Position numbers and translations under genes: made by a program. A stretch of 64,000 bases of DNA from Dactylosporangium sp040605635 (GTDB taxonomy: Bacteria; Actinomycetota; Actinomycetes; Mycobacteriales; Micromonosporaceae), in NCBI RefSeq assembly GCF_040605635.1, contig NZ_JBEXDG010000045.1:1-64000 (forward strand), in the 5' to 3' direction. This document shows, in pieces, positions 1 to 11,500 of the stretch. Every line of letters begins with the position of its first letter. The first letter of the stretch is position 1. Under the pieces are notes generated by a model. That model did not search any database. It worked only from the letters and a program-made list of their open reading frames with translations, and was not told where the DNA came from.

Positions 1-1456
1 GTTCGGCGGTCTCGAGCAGCACGCCGTCGCCGCCGTTGTCGAAAACCTCGGACCGGCTGAGCGTGCCCCGGGAACCGGCCGCGAACCGCACCCCGGCGGC
101 GGCGCCGCCCCGCACCCGGCTCCGGCGCAGCTGTAGCTCGCCGGCCGGCTCGACCAGGACACCGGCCACGCTCGCCGCGCCGATCTCGCAGGCGTCGACC
201 GTCGCATGCCCGCCGGCGGCGACGACCAGGCCGTGCCGGCCGCCGCGCAGCCGCGAGTCGGTGACCGCCAGCCGCGCACCGGTGACCCGGACTCCGGCCA
301 CGCCGTAGTCCTCGACGGTGCAGTTGCGGACCGTGCCGCGCGCGCCGTCGATGCTCTGCACGCCGTACTCGACGCAGCCGGCGATGAGGGTCTCCTCGAT
401 CAGCGGGTCGGCGCCGCCGCGGACCAGCACGCCGGTCCGGCCGCCGCGCACCTCGCACCGCACGAGCGTGCCACCGGCCGTGCCGTCGAAGAGCGCGGCG
501 ACGTCGCCCGCACCCTCGACGACGCATTTGTCCAATGTGGACGTGGCGGTGTCGGTGAACGCGAGCACCGCGACGGCGGACTCCGCGAACCGGCAGTCGA
601 CGAGCCGGCCGGTGCCGTTGCCGAGCGCGAACACCGCGTGCCCGCCGGTGCCCTCGATCCGGCACCGCGCCAGCGTCGGATCGGCGTCCCCGGCGATCAC
701 GACCCCGTGCCCGCCGACGTCGCGCACGAGACAGTCCTCGAACACGGGCGCACCCCCGGTGGCGACGATTCCCGGCCCGTCGCCGTCGTGGATGGTCGTC
801 CGTCGCAGGTGGACCATGCCACCCTCCTCAACGGCCACCGCCGGCCCGGCGACCGCGGAAAGGTCACAGTCGACGAGGCTGCCGCGACCGTCGCGGGTGG
901 ACAGCACCCCCGGCCCCTGCCCGCCGGTGACCACGCAGTCGATGAGCTGCGGATCGGCGCCGGTGGCGATCACGATCCCCGGCCCGCCGCAGTCGCGGAC
1001 CGTGCTCGACCGGAACGTCCCCGTCATCCCCTGCTCCAGCAGCAGACCGGCGCCGGAACGGCTCTCCACCACGCAGTTGCGCACCTCGACGTGGCTGCCC
1101 CGCACGTGCAGCCCGACCAGGCCGTCGGCCCGCAGCTCACAGTCGACCATCGTCAGCTCGCCGCCGCTGACCTGGATCGCCGGGTACGTGTCGCTGCCTC
1201 CCGCGATCGTGATGCCGCGCAGGGTCACCGCACCGCCGCCGACGAACACGGCGACACCGTCCGGCGCGCGGAGCGTCACGGTGCCCGGCCCGTCCTCCGC
1301 GGTGAGCGTGACGTCGCCGATGAGCCGCAGCTCCTCGCGGTAGACGCCCGGCTGCAGCACGATCGTCGCACCCGGCCCGGCGACCGCCAGGGCGTCGGCG
1401 ATGCGTGGCAACCCGTCCGGTTCGGTACGCGACACCGACACCACACGCTGATTCAT
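1..1456 (-). CDS. Right-handed parallel beta-helix repeat protein (partial, C-terminus outside window)
   Basis: The gene runs off the left edge, so only about the first 485 residues are visible. From the ATG at 1456 the protein begins MNQRVVSVSRTEPDGLP and soon enters coil-like units of about 22-24 residues, for example DCELRADGLVGLHVRGS and DCVVTGGQGPGVLSTRDG, rich in Gly, Val and Asn/Asp-Cys steps. This is the pattern of pectate-lyase-like/NosD-like beta-helices. The start is fixed by an ATGA overlap with the stop of the preceding gene, so the two are translationally coupled. No signal peptide is visible. Position at the end of the ESX run suggests a secretion-related role. In some actinomycetes, as I recall, such a solenoid is fused to an EccA/CbxX-type AAA+ ATPase; whether that is so here lies outside the window. 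Fold is confident, function is not. Confidence 0.85.
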   Translation of the reverse strand, partial: MNQRVVSVSRTEPDGLPRIADALAVAGPGATIVLQPGVYREELRLIGDVTLTAEDGPGTVTLRAPDGVAVFVGGGAVTLRGITIAGGSDTYPAIQVSGGELTMVDCELRADGLVGLHVRGSHVEVRNCVVESRSGAGLLLEQGMTGTFRSSTVRDCGGPGIVIATGADPQLIDCVVTGGQGPGVLSTRDGRGSLVDCDLSAVAGPAVAVEEGGMVHLRRTTIHDGDGPGIVATGGAPVFEDCLVRDVGGHGVVIAGDADPTLARCRIEGTGGHAVFALGNGTGRLVDCRFAESAVAVLAFTDTATSTLDKCVVEGAGDVAALFDGTAGGTLVRCEVRGGRTGVLVRGGADPLIEETLIAGCVEYGVQSIDGARGTVRNCTVEDYGVAGVRVTGARLAVTDSRLRGGRHGLVVAAGGHATVDACEIGAASVAGVLVEPAGELQLRRSRVRGGAAAGVRFAAGSRGTLSRSEVFDNGGDGVLLETAE

Positions 1457-2499
1457 GGCCGCGGACCTCCGCTGGTGACTGGCACGGATGTGGGCCGGGA
1501 CGTCGCTGTGAACGGGTGACCCCAGCGGTCCAGGCCGAGCGGCGCACCCAGCCGGCCGGGACCCGCACCACCGGCGGCGGCACCGCGGCGCAGCCGCTGC
1601 AGCATCTCGCCCCACCGCTCGCCGGCCGCGGGGCGCTCGCCCGTACGGTCGCTCAGCAGCACCCGCAGCGGCCCTTCGGCGGCGGGTTCGTCGACGGCGA
1701 GGACCGCGAACCGGCTGCCCGGCGGGAACGTCGCGGCCGGCTGCGCCTCCGGCGTGAACCGGTCGACGCGCCGCGCGCTCACCGACCAGATGACGTACTC
1801 GACGGTGGCACCTGGTTCGCCGCCACCGGTCAGCCGGACGTCGACGAACCCAGGCTCAACGAGCTCGTCCCCGGCCCGGTAGTCGGCGCCGACCGCCGCG
1901 TCACTCGCGGCGTAGACCGGGCCGATGACCGTCGGCAGGCGGCACAGCCCGCTCGACGCGCCCCGGGCGATCAGGCTGTAGGCACCGGCCGGGCCGTCGG
2001 CGACCCCACGCAGGATGTCGTTCACCGCCTGCCGCTCGGCCGTGTACGCGCACAACGCCACCAGGTCGGTGACGAGGTCCCGGCCCCCGCCGGCGGCCCG
2101 AAGCCCGGGTTCCTCGGCGAGGGTGCGGGTGACCACCCGGGCATAGGCGTCGTACCGGTCGACCAGCGCACGGCGCAGCAGGGCCCGGTCCTCGGCGCCC
2201 CACCCGGCCGGGTCCACCCACTGCGGCACGTCCTGCGACGCCGCGACGACGGCTGAGGGCTCCGGCGGGAGCGACGGCGCGGGCGGCGCCGGCGGCGGGC
2301 TGGGGGCCGCGGGTACTTCGAGCGGCCCCGCCAGCCCGGTCCAGCGGTTCGCCCACCGACCCGGGTCGAGCACGCTCGCGTGCGACCCCAGCGTCTCAGG
2401 CGTCTCGTTGACCCTCGCCGATCGGGGCGCCGGCGGGAACGCCGCGGCCGGAAGCGGAGCCGGACTGGTCAACCGTTCCCCCTCGTTCCGGTGGCGCAT
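1453..2499 (-). CDS. Degenerate ADP-ribosyltransferase-fold protein, ESX-associated
   Basis: The 348-residue product has a Pro/Ala-rich N-terminal third, a helical region (about 115-180) and a C-terminal domain (about 185-285) that follows the order of ADP-ribosyltransferase (ART) folds. GPVYAASDAAVGADYRAGDE stands where ART enzymes have the Y-R-G strand, EPGFVDVRLT where they have the F-S-T-S strand, and ATFPPGSRFAVL where they have ExE-VL(F/L)PPGTRF. The catalytic Arg, the STS serine and both glutamates are all absent, so it should not be an active transferase. The same domain with VEYVIWS recurs at the end of the protein ending at 35566. It lies 37 bp after the giant toxin-like gene and overlaps the next gene by ATGA. 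A TTG about 27 bp into the ORF, preceded by GAGGGGGAA, is an alternative start. Role unknown; targeting, chaperone or immunity are possibilities. The ART assignment is by remembered motifs. Confidence 0.75.
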   Translation of the reverse strand: MRHRNEGERLTSPAPLPAAAFPPAPRSARVNETPETLGSHASVLDPGRWANRWTGLAGPLEVPAAPSPPPAPPAPSLPPEPSAVVAASQDVPQWVDPAGWGAEDRALLRRALVDRYDAYARVVTRTLAEEPGLRAAGGGRDLVTDLVALCAYTAERQAVNDILRGVADGPAGAYSLIARGASSGLCRLPTVIGPVYAASDAAVGADYRAGDELVEPGFVDVRLTGGGEPGATVEYVIWSVSARRVDRFTPEAQPAATFPPGSRFAVLAVDEPAAEGPLRVLLSDRTGERPAAGERWGEMLQRLRRGAAAGGAGPGRLGAPLGLDRWGHPFTATSRPTSVPVTSGGPRP

Positions 2500-2536
2500 G
2501 GTGTCCGTGACACAACGTCTGCCACGGCCGATCGGT

Positions 2537-5500
2537 TCACTGCGATCCCCGCATCGCGACGTCCTCCTGCCGGTACCGCAGCAACAGCCGGCGGAGCTCG
2601 TCGGCGCGGCCCGGGTGCGCCGCCAGGACCTGCTCCACCTCCATCAGACGGGCCGTCGCCGCGGGACGGCCGGCGACGTAGTCCCGCAGCTCCTGCTCCA
2701 GGGCCGCGTACTCGTCGCGGCGCTGCTGCTGCAGCGCGAGCGACCGGCTCAGCGGGGGCCGCGACCGGCCCGCCGACGTGTCCGCGGACCGTCCGGTGCC
2801 GTCCGCACCACGCGGCCTGGTCGAGACGAAGACGGACCGCCGCAGCGCGTCGTCGCTGAGACCGTCCCGCCGGATGAACGGCAGCGCGCCGCCCCTGCTG
2901 GTCTCCGCGAACGTGATGAACCCTGCGGGCAGCCCGCCGGCACCCAGCAGCGGCCGCAGCGTGTCGGCGATCGTGCGGGCGCGCCGCCGGCCGGCGGTCT
3001 CCGCCCCGGCGCTGAACCGTCCTCCGTTGCCCCCGCCGTCGACGGTGACGACGAGGCCCGTGCCGCCGCCCCGGTGCACCTGCGTCGCGCGGGCGAGGAT
3101 CCGCTCGGCCAGCCCGGGCAATCCGTCCCAGGCGGCGGTCTCCCGTGCGCTTCCCTCGGTGAACGGGATCAGGTCGCCGACCTCCGTGACGGCGGGCGGA
3201 TCGACGCCGCCGGCCGGACCGGTCCGCCGAAGCGTGTCGATGACCCGGCCGAGGTCCGCGACTGCGTGCTGTTCCTCAGCCCGGCCAGGTCCGGTCCGAC
3301 GGGCGGCGTCACGGAGCCGCTCCAGCGCGGTGACGAGGGCGGCCACGTCCGGGCTCCACGTCACCGGCGCCGGATCGGTGATCGGGGCGACGGCCCGGAT
3401 CCGGCCCAGGACGGCGGCGAACTCGTCGTCTGTGCCGAACGCGGGGAGCCCGTGTCCGGCTCGACCATGGAGGGTTCGCAGATCATCGATGAGCCGGTAG
3501 GCGACCGTGGTCCACGAGCCTGCCGGCGTACCCTCACCACCGGCCGCCGGGCCGTGCTCGCGGCGGTAGGCGGCGTCGACGACCGCGGCGACCTCGTGGA
3601 AGTACTCGTCCAGGCTCTCCCGCCGGGCCGCGGCGGACGAACGGAACAAGCGGATCTCGAGCAACGCCAGCAGCCGGTCGGGGCCGAGCGTGCCGTCGAG
3701 GCCGCGATGTGTTCCGGCCGTCATACCCAGCCCCTCGTCCTGGTGGACCACCCGCCCCGGCGTCTCCCGCAGGGCGTTGTCGAGGTACTCCCCGTGCGTC
3801 GGCCGATCGGACAACGGGACCAGGTCGAACAACGGGTCGGTGTCCTGGTGCTCCCGGCCCGCCGAGGGCCGGCTGAGGGCATTGCCGCGCCCTTCGCTGA
3901 CCTCGGGCCGGCTCGCGAGGTAACGCCGCCTGAACAGGTCGCGGAACTGCTCGTCGTGGCCGTCGAGGAACCGCCGGACGCGTTCGGGCAGTGCCGCGCG
4001 CATGTGCGTGAACGAGGTCCGGGCCGCCACCAGGACCATCGACTTCAGCAGCACCTCGTCGTCGTGCCAGTCCAGCCGGGCCGCCACCTGCGTGTAGACG
4101 AGGGCGGCGAACCCGCGCAGCGACTCCACCGTGGCCGGGTCCGGGGCGAGATCCACCAGGTCCGCGCGCAGCGGCCGGCCGATGGTGGACAGGTAGTACG
4201 CGGCGACGTCGTCACCGAAGGCGGCCCCTTCGGCGAGCCGGGTGTCGACACCGCCGTGCGCCGGCGCCCGCCCGGGGGTGTTGAGCCAGGTCATGAGCGC
4301 GTGCAGCCCGTGCACCAGACCCGCCCCGACGGTGAGGTGCAGGTGCAGCGTGGGCTCCCGGCGAGGATCGGGGTCGAAGAGCCGCAACCCCGCCGCCGCG
4401 TCCTCGACGACGAAGCCGGGGGCGTCACGGAACGCCTCGGTGAGGGGCAGCCCGTCCGGCTCGTCCGCCGCCCGGTACACGCGGCGCAGGACGTCGTCGA
4501 GCACCGCCGCGATCTCGCCCCACCCGGGACGGTTCGCGGCCTCGCCGGGCAGCACCGCGGCCGGCACCGTGACGACCTCCAGGCCGGGGTAGATGCCGTA
4601 GTCGCCGGCCGACTCGTCCGCAGGTGCTGGGAACGAGTCATGCCACCGGTCGTCTTTCGTGCGGAAGTGCTCGATCGAGTCCACGGTGATGTGCAGCAGC
4701 GGGTGCCGCACGAGCACCGTGCCCTTGTCCGGGACCTCGTGGCCCGGGTCGGCCTGCAGGACGAGGTTGCGCAGTTCGCTCTCGGTGCCCTCGGCCCCGC
4801 CGCGCATCCGCACCGGCCGGCCGTCGTTGACGACCAGCGCGGCGATGGCGGCGACGTGGTCACGGACGTTGTGCAGCCGGTGCGACCCCTCGGCCAGGAG
4901 GGTCCTCCAGTGCGCGTCGACCTCGTCGGTGCCGAGCCGCTCAGCGCCGCGGGCGGTGCGCCACGCGGCGACGTCGGCGTGGGCGTTGACGTCGCGGGTC
5001 AGCTCCTGCAACGCGCTGTCGCGGTCGGTCCGGGCCGCGGCGAGCGCGGACGCTCGGTCGGCGGCCCGGAACTCCTTGATCCGGGTGGTGGTCAGGTCCC
5101 GGGCCCGGGCGACCCAGCCCCCACCCGGGTCCGCGGTGACGACGATCGCCCCCTGCTCCGGATCGCCGTCCGTCTCGGCCTCCTCGGGCTGTCGCATCGC
5201 CACCGGCTGGTCCGGTTCGACCAGGCGGCGGCTCGCCGGCAGGACCGTCCCCAGGGCCGCCAGCCGCTCGAAGGCGAGGCTGTAGGCGAGCAGGACGTTG
5301 CCGAACTCGGCACGGGTCGTCGACTCCGTCCCACCGACGCGGCCGTGCAGCGCGGACAGACTGTCCACGAACGACCGCCACGCGGCGTGCGCGTGTGCAC
5401 CGGCCTCGCCATTGCCCGCGACCGCCGCCGCCACCTGCGCGTCCAGATCGGGGACCCGGCGCGTCGCCGCGTCGATCTCGGCCCGCAGCCGCGCCGTGTC

Positions 5501-8500
5501 CCGGTGCACGGGCGGGGCCGGCGGCAGTGGCAGGTCGAACTCCACCCGGGCGGTGAGGACCGTCGTGTCGTCTGCGCCGGTCCCGACCTGTTCCCCCTCG
5601 TAGGCGGCTTCCCCCTCGTAGGCGGCGGCATCGTCGGCGTCCGACCGGGCCCGGGTGGGCAGGAAGTGCTCCTGGACAAGCACGATGACGTCCGTCCAGC
5701 GGATGTCGTCGCTGTCAGCGGGGTACAGGGTCCCCTGTGGCGTCATCCCGTACAGCGCGACGTCGAGCGTGCCGCCGGCCGCCGTCGAGAGCTGGCTCGC
5801 CCAGGTGAAGAACCGGCTCAGCGTCCACAGGAAGTGATCCCCTGACGCGGATGCGTACGTCCCGTCCTGCCGCAGTTCTTCGGCGAACCTGCTGACGGTG
5901 ATCACCGTGCCGTCCGCCTCGTCGCCTGCCGTGCCGGGCTCGTACTCGAAGTCCACGCCGTCGAGCTGGTGGGCGTCGCGGTGGATGGCGAGATGGCGCA
6001 GGTTCAGCCGGCTTCTCGCGGTGTGGTCGGTCATCGTACGGTCCACCACGTCGGCGAGGACCGTCCGCAGCCGCAGCGCGTCGTCGATACGGCCCGGTGG
6101 TGGGAGGCCGATCTGCGCGGCGACCAGCTGGGCGGCCTCGGTCACCCGGTCCGGTGTGACCGTCTTGAGCGCCGCGGCGAAGGCGCAGTTGCCGTCGGCG
6201 TTCACCCATCCCGTCCGCAGGTCGAGGTTCTCCAGTTCCTGCTGCTGAGCGGGGGTCGGATTGCGCAGGCCCAGCGGATCCCGCGGGTCCTCGTACGCCC
6301 AGTCCGGCCACGTCGGCTGCGGCCTGCCGGGTGCGTCCTCGCGCTGGTACTCGGCGAGCTTGCGACGCAGCCTGCGGGTCCGCTCGGCGTCGCCCACGCT
6401 CTGGTCGCGGACGTATCCGTCGAAGGTGAGCAGCCGCTGCTGCCCGCCAGTGGGATGGCCCTCGATGTAGTTGCGCAGCTCCCGCTCGGCGTCGCGCCGG
6501 TCCTGCCGCCGGTCGGCCGGGCTCTGTCCGGCCGGATCCGGCCCGTCGGATCGACGCGACGGCATCGCGGAGTCGGCTCGCGCCTGCAGGCGCAGGACCG
6601 AATCCCGGCGTCGGTCCGCGCGCTCGTAGTCGCCGAGCATCTCCCGCAGGATGTCGGTGAGCTCCCGGGTCTGGGCGATGCTCGTGCCGGTGCGCTGTGA
6701 CGTGTAGCTCGTCACGAGCCGCATCCTGACGTCCGTGTTGGGGTTGTTCGAGATGTACTCCACGAGCCGGGTCTGCACGTCCTCGTACTGACGATCCAGC
6801 TCGCGCTGATCGGAGCCGAGATCCGTGAGGGTGCGGCTGAGGGGGCGGGTCGTCGTCGGGAGGGACACCGGCGGGCTCTTGGGGGTGCCCGCCGGCGTGG
6901 CCCTGAGGGCGCTGCGCGGTGTGCCGGTGGAGGTGCTTGCCGCCGGCGCCACGGGGGAGGTCGTCGGCTGGCCGGTGAGCACCGTGTCGGGGCCGAACGT
7001 GACGGCCCTCCCGCGCTGCCTGGTCTTCGCGGCCGGCGCCGCCGTACTGGGTGCGGCCGGCGCCGTCGTGCTGGGTGCGGGTGGCGGCGCCGTGCTGGGT
7101 GGGGACACGGTGCTCGGATCGGGCGCGGTGCTGGGATCGGGCTTGGTGCTGGGATCGGGCTTGGTGCTGGGATCGGGCGCGGTCCCGGCGGCCGGTCCGG
7201 TCGGGCGGTACTCGTCGTCGCCGACCTCGAGCAGCACGAGCGGCCCGCCCGTGCGGAGCCCGTCGGTCGTCGCCGTCCCGTCACCGGCCACCGTCACCAC
7301 CTCGATGCCCAGCAGCGTCGCCAGGTCCGGCCACGGCGGCAGCGGCGTGTCGTCCGGCACCCCGCGCCGCTGCGCGACGATCGTGCGCAGCTCGGTGGGC
7401 GTCAGTTCCGCGATCCTCCGGACCGTGGCCGACGGGGCGGGCTGGTGCTGCGCGGTCGTGATCAGCGCGTGGAGCCAGGAGTCCCGGCCCGGCGCCTGCT
7501 CCAGGGCCTCGACCCGGCGGGCGGTCAGCGCCCGCCGCTGGTGGAACGTCAACGGCAGGGAAGCGACCGCCGGTGCCGCGCTGCGGGTCCGGACGTAGTC
7601 TTCCGCGTCCTGCACCGCATCGGTGAAGGACCTCCGGCGGTTGTCGAGCACCCCGATCAGCTCGTCCCGGCCGATGCCGAGCCGCACCGCCTCGTCGATC
7701 ACGTGATCCGGCAGGCCGTCGACGAGGCTCTCCGATCCCATCGGCACCGTGCTGCCCAGGTTCGGGCGCAGCCGGATGTACCAGCCGTCGGGTGCCACGC
7801 TGTACCGCTCCGTCGGCGCGTCGTCAGGGCCCAGCCGCAGCTCGACCGGGGCTTGCAGCTCGCGGGCGAGTGCCCGGGCGACCCGCAACGGATCCTGCTG
7901 CAGGTGCGCCAGCAGCGGCGGTACGTGCCGGGGGCGGGTCGTGCCGTCGCCGGTCGCGGGCGCCGGGGCGGCGAGGTTCACGGCCTCGGTCATCAGCTCG
8001 ATCAGGCTCCGCCCGCCGGGATCGGCCCGGTGCGCGGCGCGGACCGCGGCGATCTGCGCATACGTGAGGTGACCGGCGGCCCAGGTGTCGAGGGTCCGGG
8101 TGAACTGCTCGGCCGTCTCCGCGCGGGACGGCGCCCGGGCGACGACGACGTCGTCCGGTGCCGTGCGCACCTGCCGGGCGACCTCACGCACCTGGGCCCG
8201 CAGGACCTGGTCCGGCCGGTCGGCCGGGGCCCGCGAGCCGGCGTCCGGTCCGACGACCGCGGCGGCCGCGGCCAGGTCCACGGCCGGTGAACCGTCGTGC
8301 GCGACCGGCGGGCGGCCGCGTTCGCCGGTGCCCTCCTTCCGGCCGAACTCCGCGCGTCGCTGGTCGGCGACAAGGGCCTCGTAGTCGGCCTTGAACATCG
8401 CCACGTACACGTCGCCGCTGAACTCGTCGCTGGAGCGCTGCCGGCCGATCGAGGTCGGCCGCCACCAGTGCACGACCCGTTTCTGGCCCTCGAGGCGGTA

Positions 8501-11500
8501 TCTGCCGTGCAGCCGGACGAGCACAGCCGGTCCCTGCTGCTTGACGTGCTCCTCGCGGCGGTGCGCGTCGGCGTGCGTGCTGGTGTGCGACTTCGGCGCC
8601 TGCCGGCTGAGGTCGGTGTCGCCCTCGGTGCGGTGCGCGCCGTAGGACTCGCTCGGGTTGGCGTTGTCGGTGACCGTCAGCTTGGCCGGGCCGCCCGCGT
8701 CGACACCCAGCCCGAGGTACGGCGTGTCGTGCGAGGTCGAGGCGCTCACGCCCTGCTGGTACTTCACGTACCGGCCGGTGCCGGTGCCGTCGAGCTCGGA
8801 GATGACCTCCATGTCCTCGAGCCGGCCGTGCAGTGTCAGGTCCGCCCGCCGGCTCGAGTGCCCCGGCACGAAGGCCCCGGTGGCGAGCCGTACACCGTCG
8901 GGGTTGAGCGCAGCGGGGATGAGGTTCGCCGCGAGCATGTCCCGGGTCGTCAGGGCCCGGACGGACGCGCTCGTGTGGTACCCGGGGCGGGTCACCCACC
9001 GCGACGGCCACCACCGGTTCCACTTGACCGGCCGTTCGAAGATCGCGCCGAGCAGGCTGCGGCCGGCGGCTTCGGCACCTTCGAGCTGCACGGCGTCGAC
9101 GAAGAAGTCCTCGGGCAGCCGCGCCGGGTTGAGCGCGGCCCGCAGACCGGTCGGCGGCGCCATCGGCCGGGCCTCCGCGACGCTCTTCGGGATCTTGAGT
9201 GTCACCGTGCCCGCGACCGTCCGGGCGGCGGGCGGGTCCACCACGCGCGCCGGCGGTTCCCGGAACTGTGCGAGGACCGGCCGGGTCAGCCGCCTGCCGG
9301 CGTCGCGCAGGACGGCGCCCAGCACCCGGACGGTGTTGACCGGCACCATGAGAGCCCCGCGCACCAGCGGACCGTCGGTGTGCAGGGCACGGAACCGGGC
9401 GATGACCTTGAACGTCAGCCAGTTGGCGATCCGGCGGCCGCCGAGCTTCACCCGCCGCACCTCGACGGTGAACTCGACGCCCGCCTCGGCCCGGTAGTAG
9501 TTGCCCCAGTCGTAGATCGTCGACTCGTAGGTGAACTGTTCCGTGGTCGCCCGGCTGCGGCTCACCCCCTCGGCCCATCTGACGCCGGGACCGCCGGTCA
9601 CCTTCTGCTCCGTGTCGCGGCGCGCCGCGTCAGCCGCCTGCTCAGGCGTCCGATTCGGGTCGGGCCGGTCGTCGATGGTGCCCTTGAACCCGAACGAGGT
9701 GCCACGGGTGAACTGCCGGCGGGTCGCCTCGCGGCGCTCCACGTACCGGTGCCGGTAGGTCTCCAGGCCGCTGCCCCGCACGTAGTCGCCGAACTTCGGC
9801 GGATCGGTGATCCGGGCGGTGAGCTTCGCCTCGACCATGTCCTGGCCGAACCAGGCGTGCGGGTCGGCGAACGTGAACGTGACCCCGTCCGGGCCCAGGA
9901 GCTGCTCGAGCAGCGGCTGGTCGCGGCCACCGTCGAGGACCGCCTGGACGTAGTCGCGGCCGCCCTGCAGCCGCCCCACGTACGGCGCGGTCTGCGGCCG
10001 CCGGTGCCACCATCGCTGGCGGAGCTTGTCGGCGTACCGCGGGATCGTGCCGTGCTTGCGGCCCAGCAGGCCCGGCACGACACCGTTGACGGCGTCGGCG
10101 ACCATGTCGGACAGCTTCACGTCGTCCTCGAGGGTGAGCGAGTGGACGCCGCTGTGACCGAGCGAGGCATGGTCCCCCGAGCGCAGGAACGGCGGCACAC
10201 CCAGCCGGCGGCGCTCGTCCACGGGCGTCAGGTCGATGTCGAAGGCGCTACGGAACTTCTCGACCGCATCGTCCGACATCCGGCGGTCCGCCCATGGGTA
10301 GCCGCGGGCGAGGTCGCGTGCGGCGTCCTGCAGCAGTTCGCGATGCGCGTCCCCCAGGCTGCCGTCGTGCCGCCAGCGGGCGAGGACGCGGGCCATGAGC
10401 TCGTGGGAGATCCCGAGCTCGCCGCTGGTCCACCTGGTCAGCAGGTCGAGGAGCTGGTCAGCGTCGAGCGGCACGTCGCCCTTCGCGTAGTGCTCGAGCG
10501 CGTCCGGCTCCGACAGCAGGTAGATCATCGGCTCGGCGCTGTCGATGCCGTACTCGACGGGGACGTAGTTGCTGTTCGGCCAGAGCTTCGCTCGTTTGGC
10601 CTTGCCGATGCGCAGCACATAGCGCACGGGCGCGCGGAAGGCGTACGCCCGCTGGAAGTTGAGCTCCAGCGACTCGCGGCCACCGGTCTGTTTGGTCGAG
10701 CGCTCGCGGCTGCGGCCCTTGCGCATCGAGTGGTTCCCCGACCCGCTCAGCCCGGTGATGTCGGACCGCCCGGGATCGCCGCCGGCGCCGACGTCCAGCG
10801 GCGTGCCTGAGATGCCGGAGCGCCGGCTGGTCGACTGACCGGCCTGGGTGAGGGAGAGCTTGATCAGGCCGAGCACGAACGGGTCGTCGGTCGCGCCGAC
10901 GAACTGCGACTCGGACGGTTCGGCCTTCAGCGAGACGATCCGGTGCTTGTCCCGCAAGAACTGCGACTCGAAGAACGTGTCGGTGGTGTATCCCCCGAGC
11001 GCCTCGCGGAAGTGGGCCTGGACCTGTGCCTGGTTGAGGAAGGTGGAGATCTCCTCGTCCGCGGTGCCCCCGGGCCTGGCCATCTTCGCCATCCAGCGTC
11101 GGGCCGTCGGCAACAGCCCGGTGACGTCCAGATAGGACACTGCGGCGTTGTCGAAGACCGAGGCCGGCGTGGTCTTGACGGTCGGCTCGACCGGTGGCGG
11201 CTTGTGCGACTCCTTCGTGTTGAACGCGGGCACGACACGCACCGTCGCCGTGCTCGTGATCGGCGGGATCGAGGCCGGCAGCCGGCCGGCGACGGATTGC
11301 CGCTGGAAGCGCCGCATGAGACGCTGCAGGAATGACAGGTCGTGGTCGATGCCGACCCGGTACTCGCTCGTCACGTCGAACTCGGTGAGCTCGCCCGTGT
11401 ACTCCATCAGCCGTGGCATGTTGCTGACGTGGTTGACGGACTCGTCGCCGCTGATGCCCCTGTCCCATTCCACGCCGATGCCGGCACCCTGCAGCTGCTT

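Noticed and set aside
206..1519. Plus-strand open frames over the left edge
   Set aside because: They are complementary to the beta-helix gene, whose minus-strand frame gives a clean repeat protein coupled by ATGA to its neighbour.
2408..5845. Plus-strand open frame of 1145 codons
   Set aside because: Antisense shadow of the giant minus-strand gene. Its product is Arg/Gly/Pro-rich without domains, as expected from the complement of GC-rich codons.
7100..7200. Tandem 'gatcgggc.tggtgctgg' repeats
   Set aside because: They encode a DPSTKP/DPSTAP linker in the giant protein; no sign of a regulatory role.
8297..10810. Plus-strand open frame of 837 codons
   Set aside because: Antisense to the giant gene, low-complexity Arg/Val/Pro product, no ribosome-binding site or family motif. 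The same applies to the long plus-strand frames at 12560-15187, 15218-17269 and 18345-20362.
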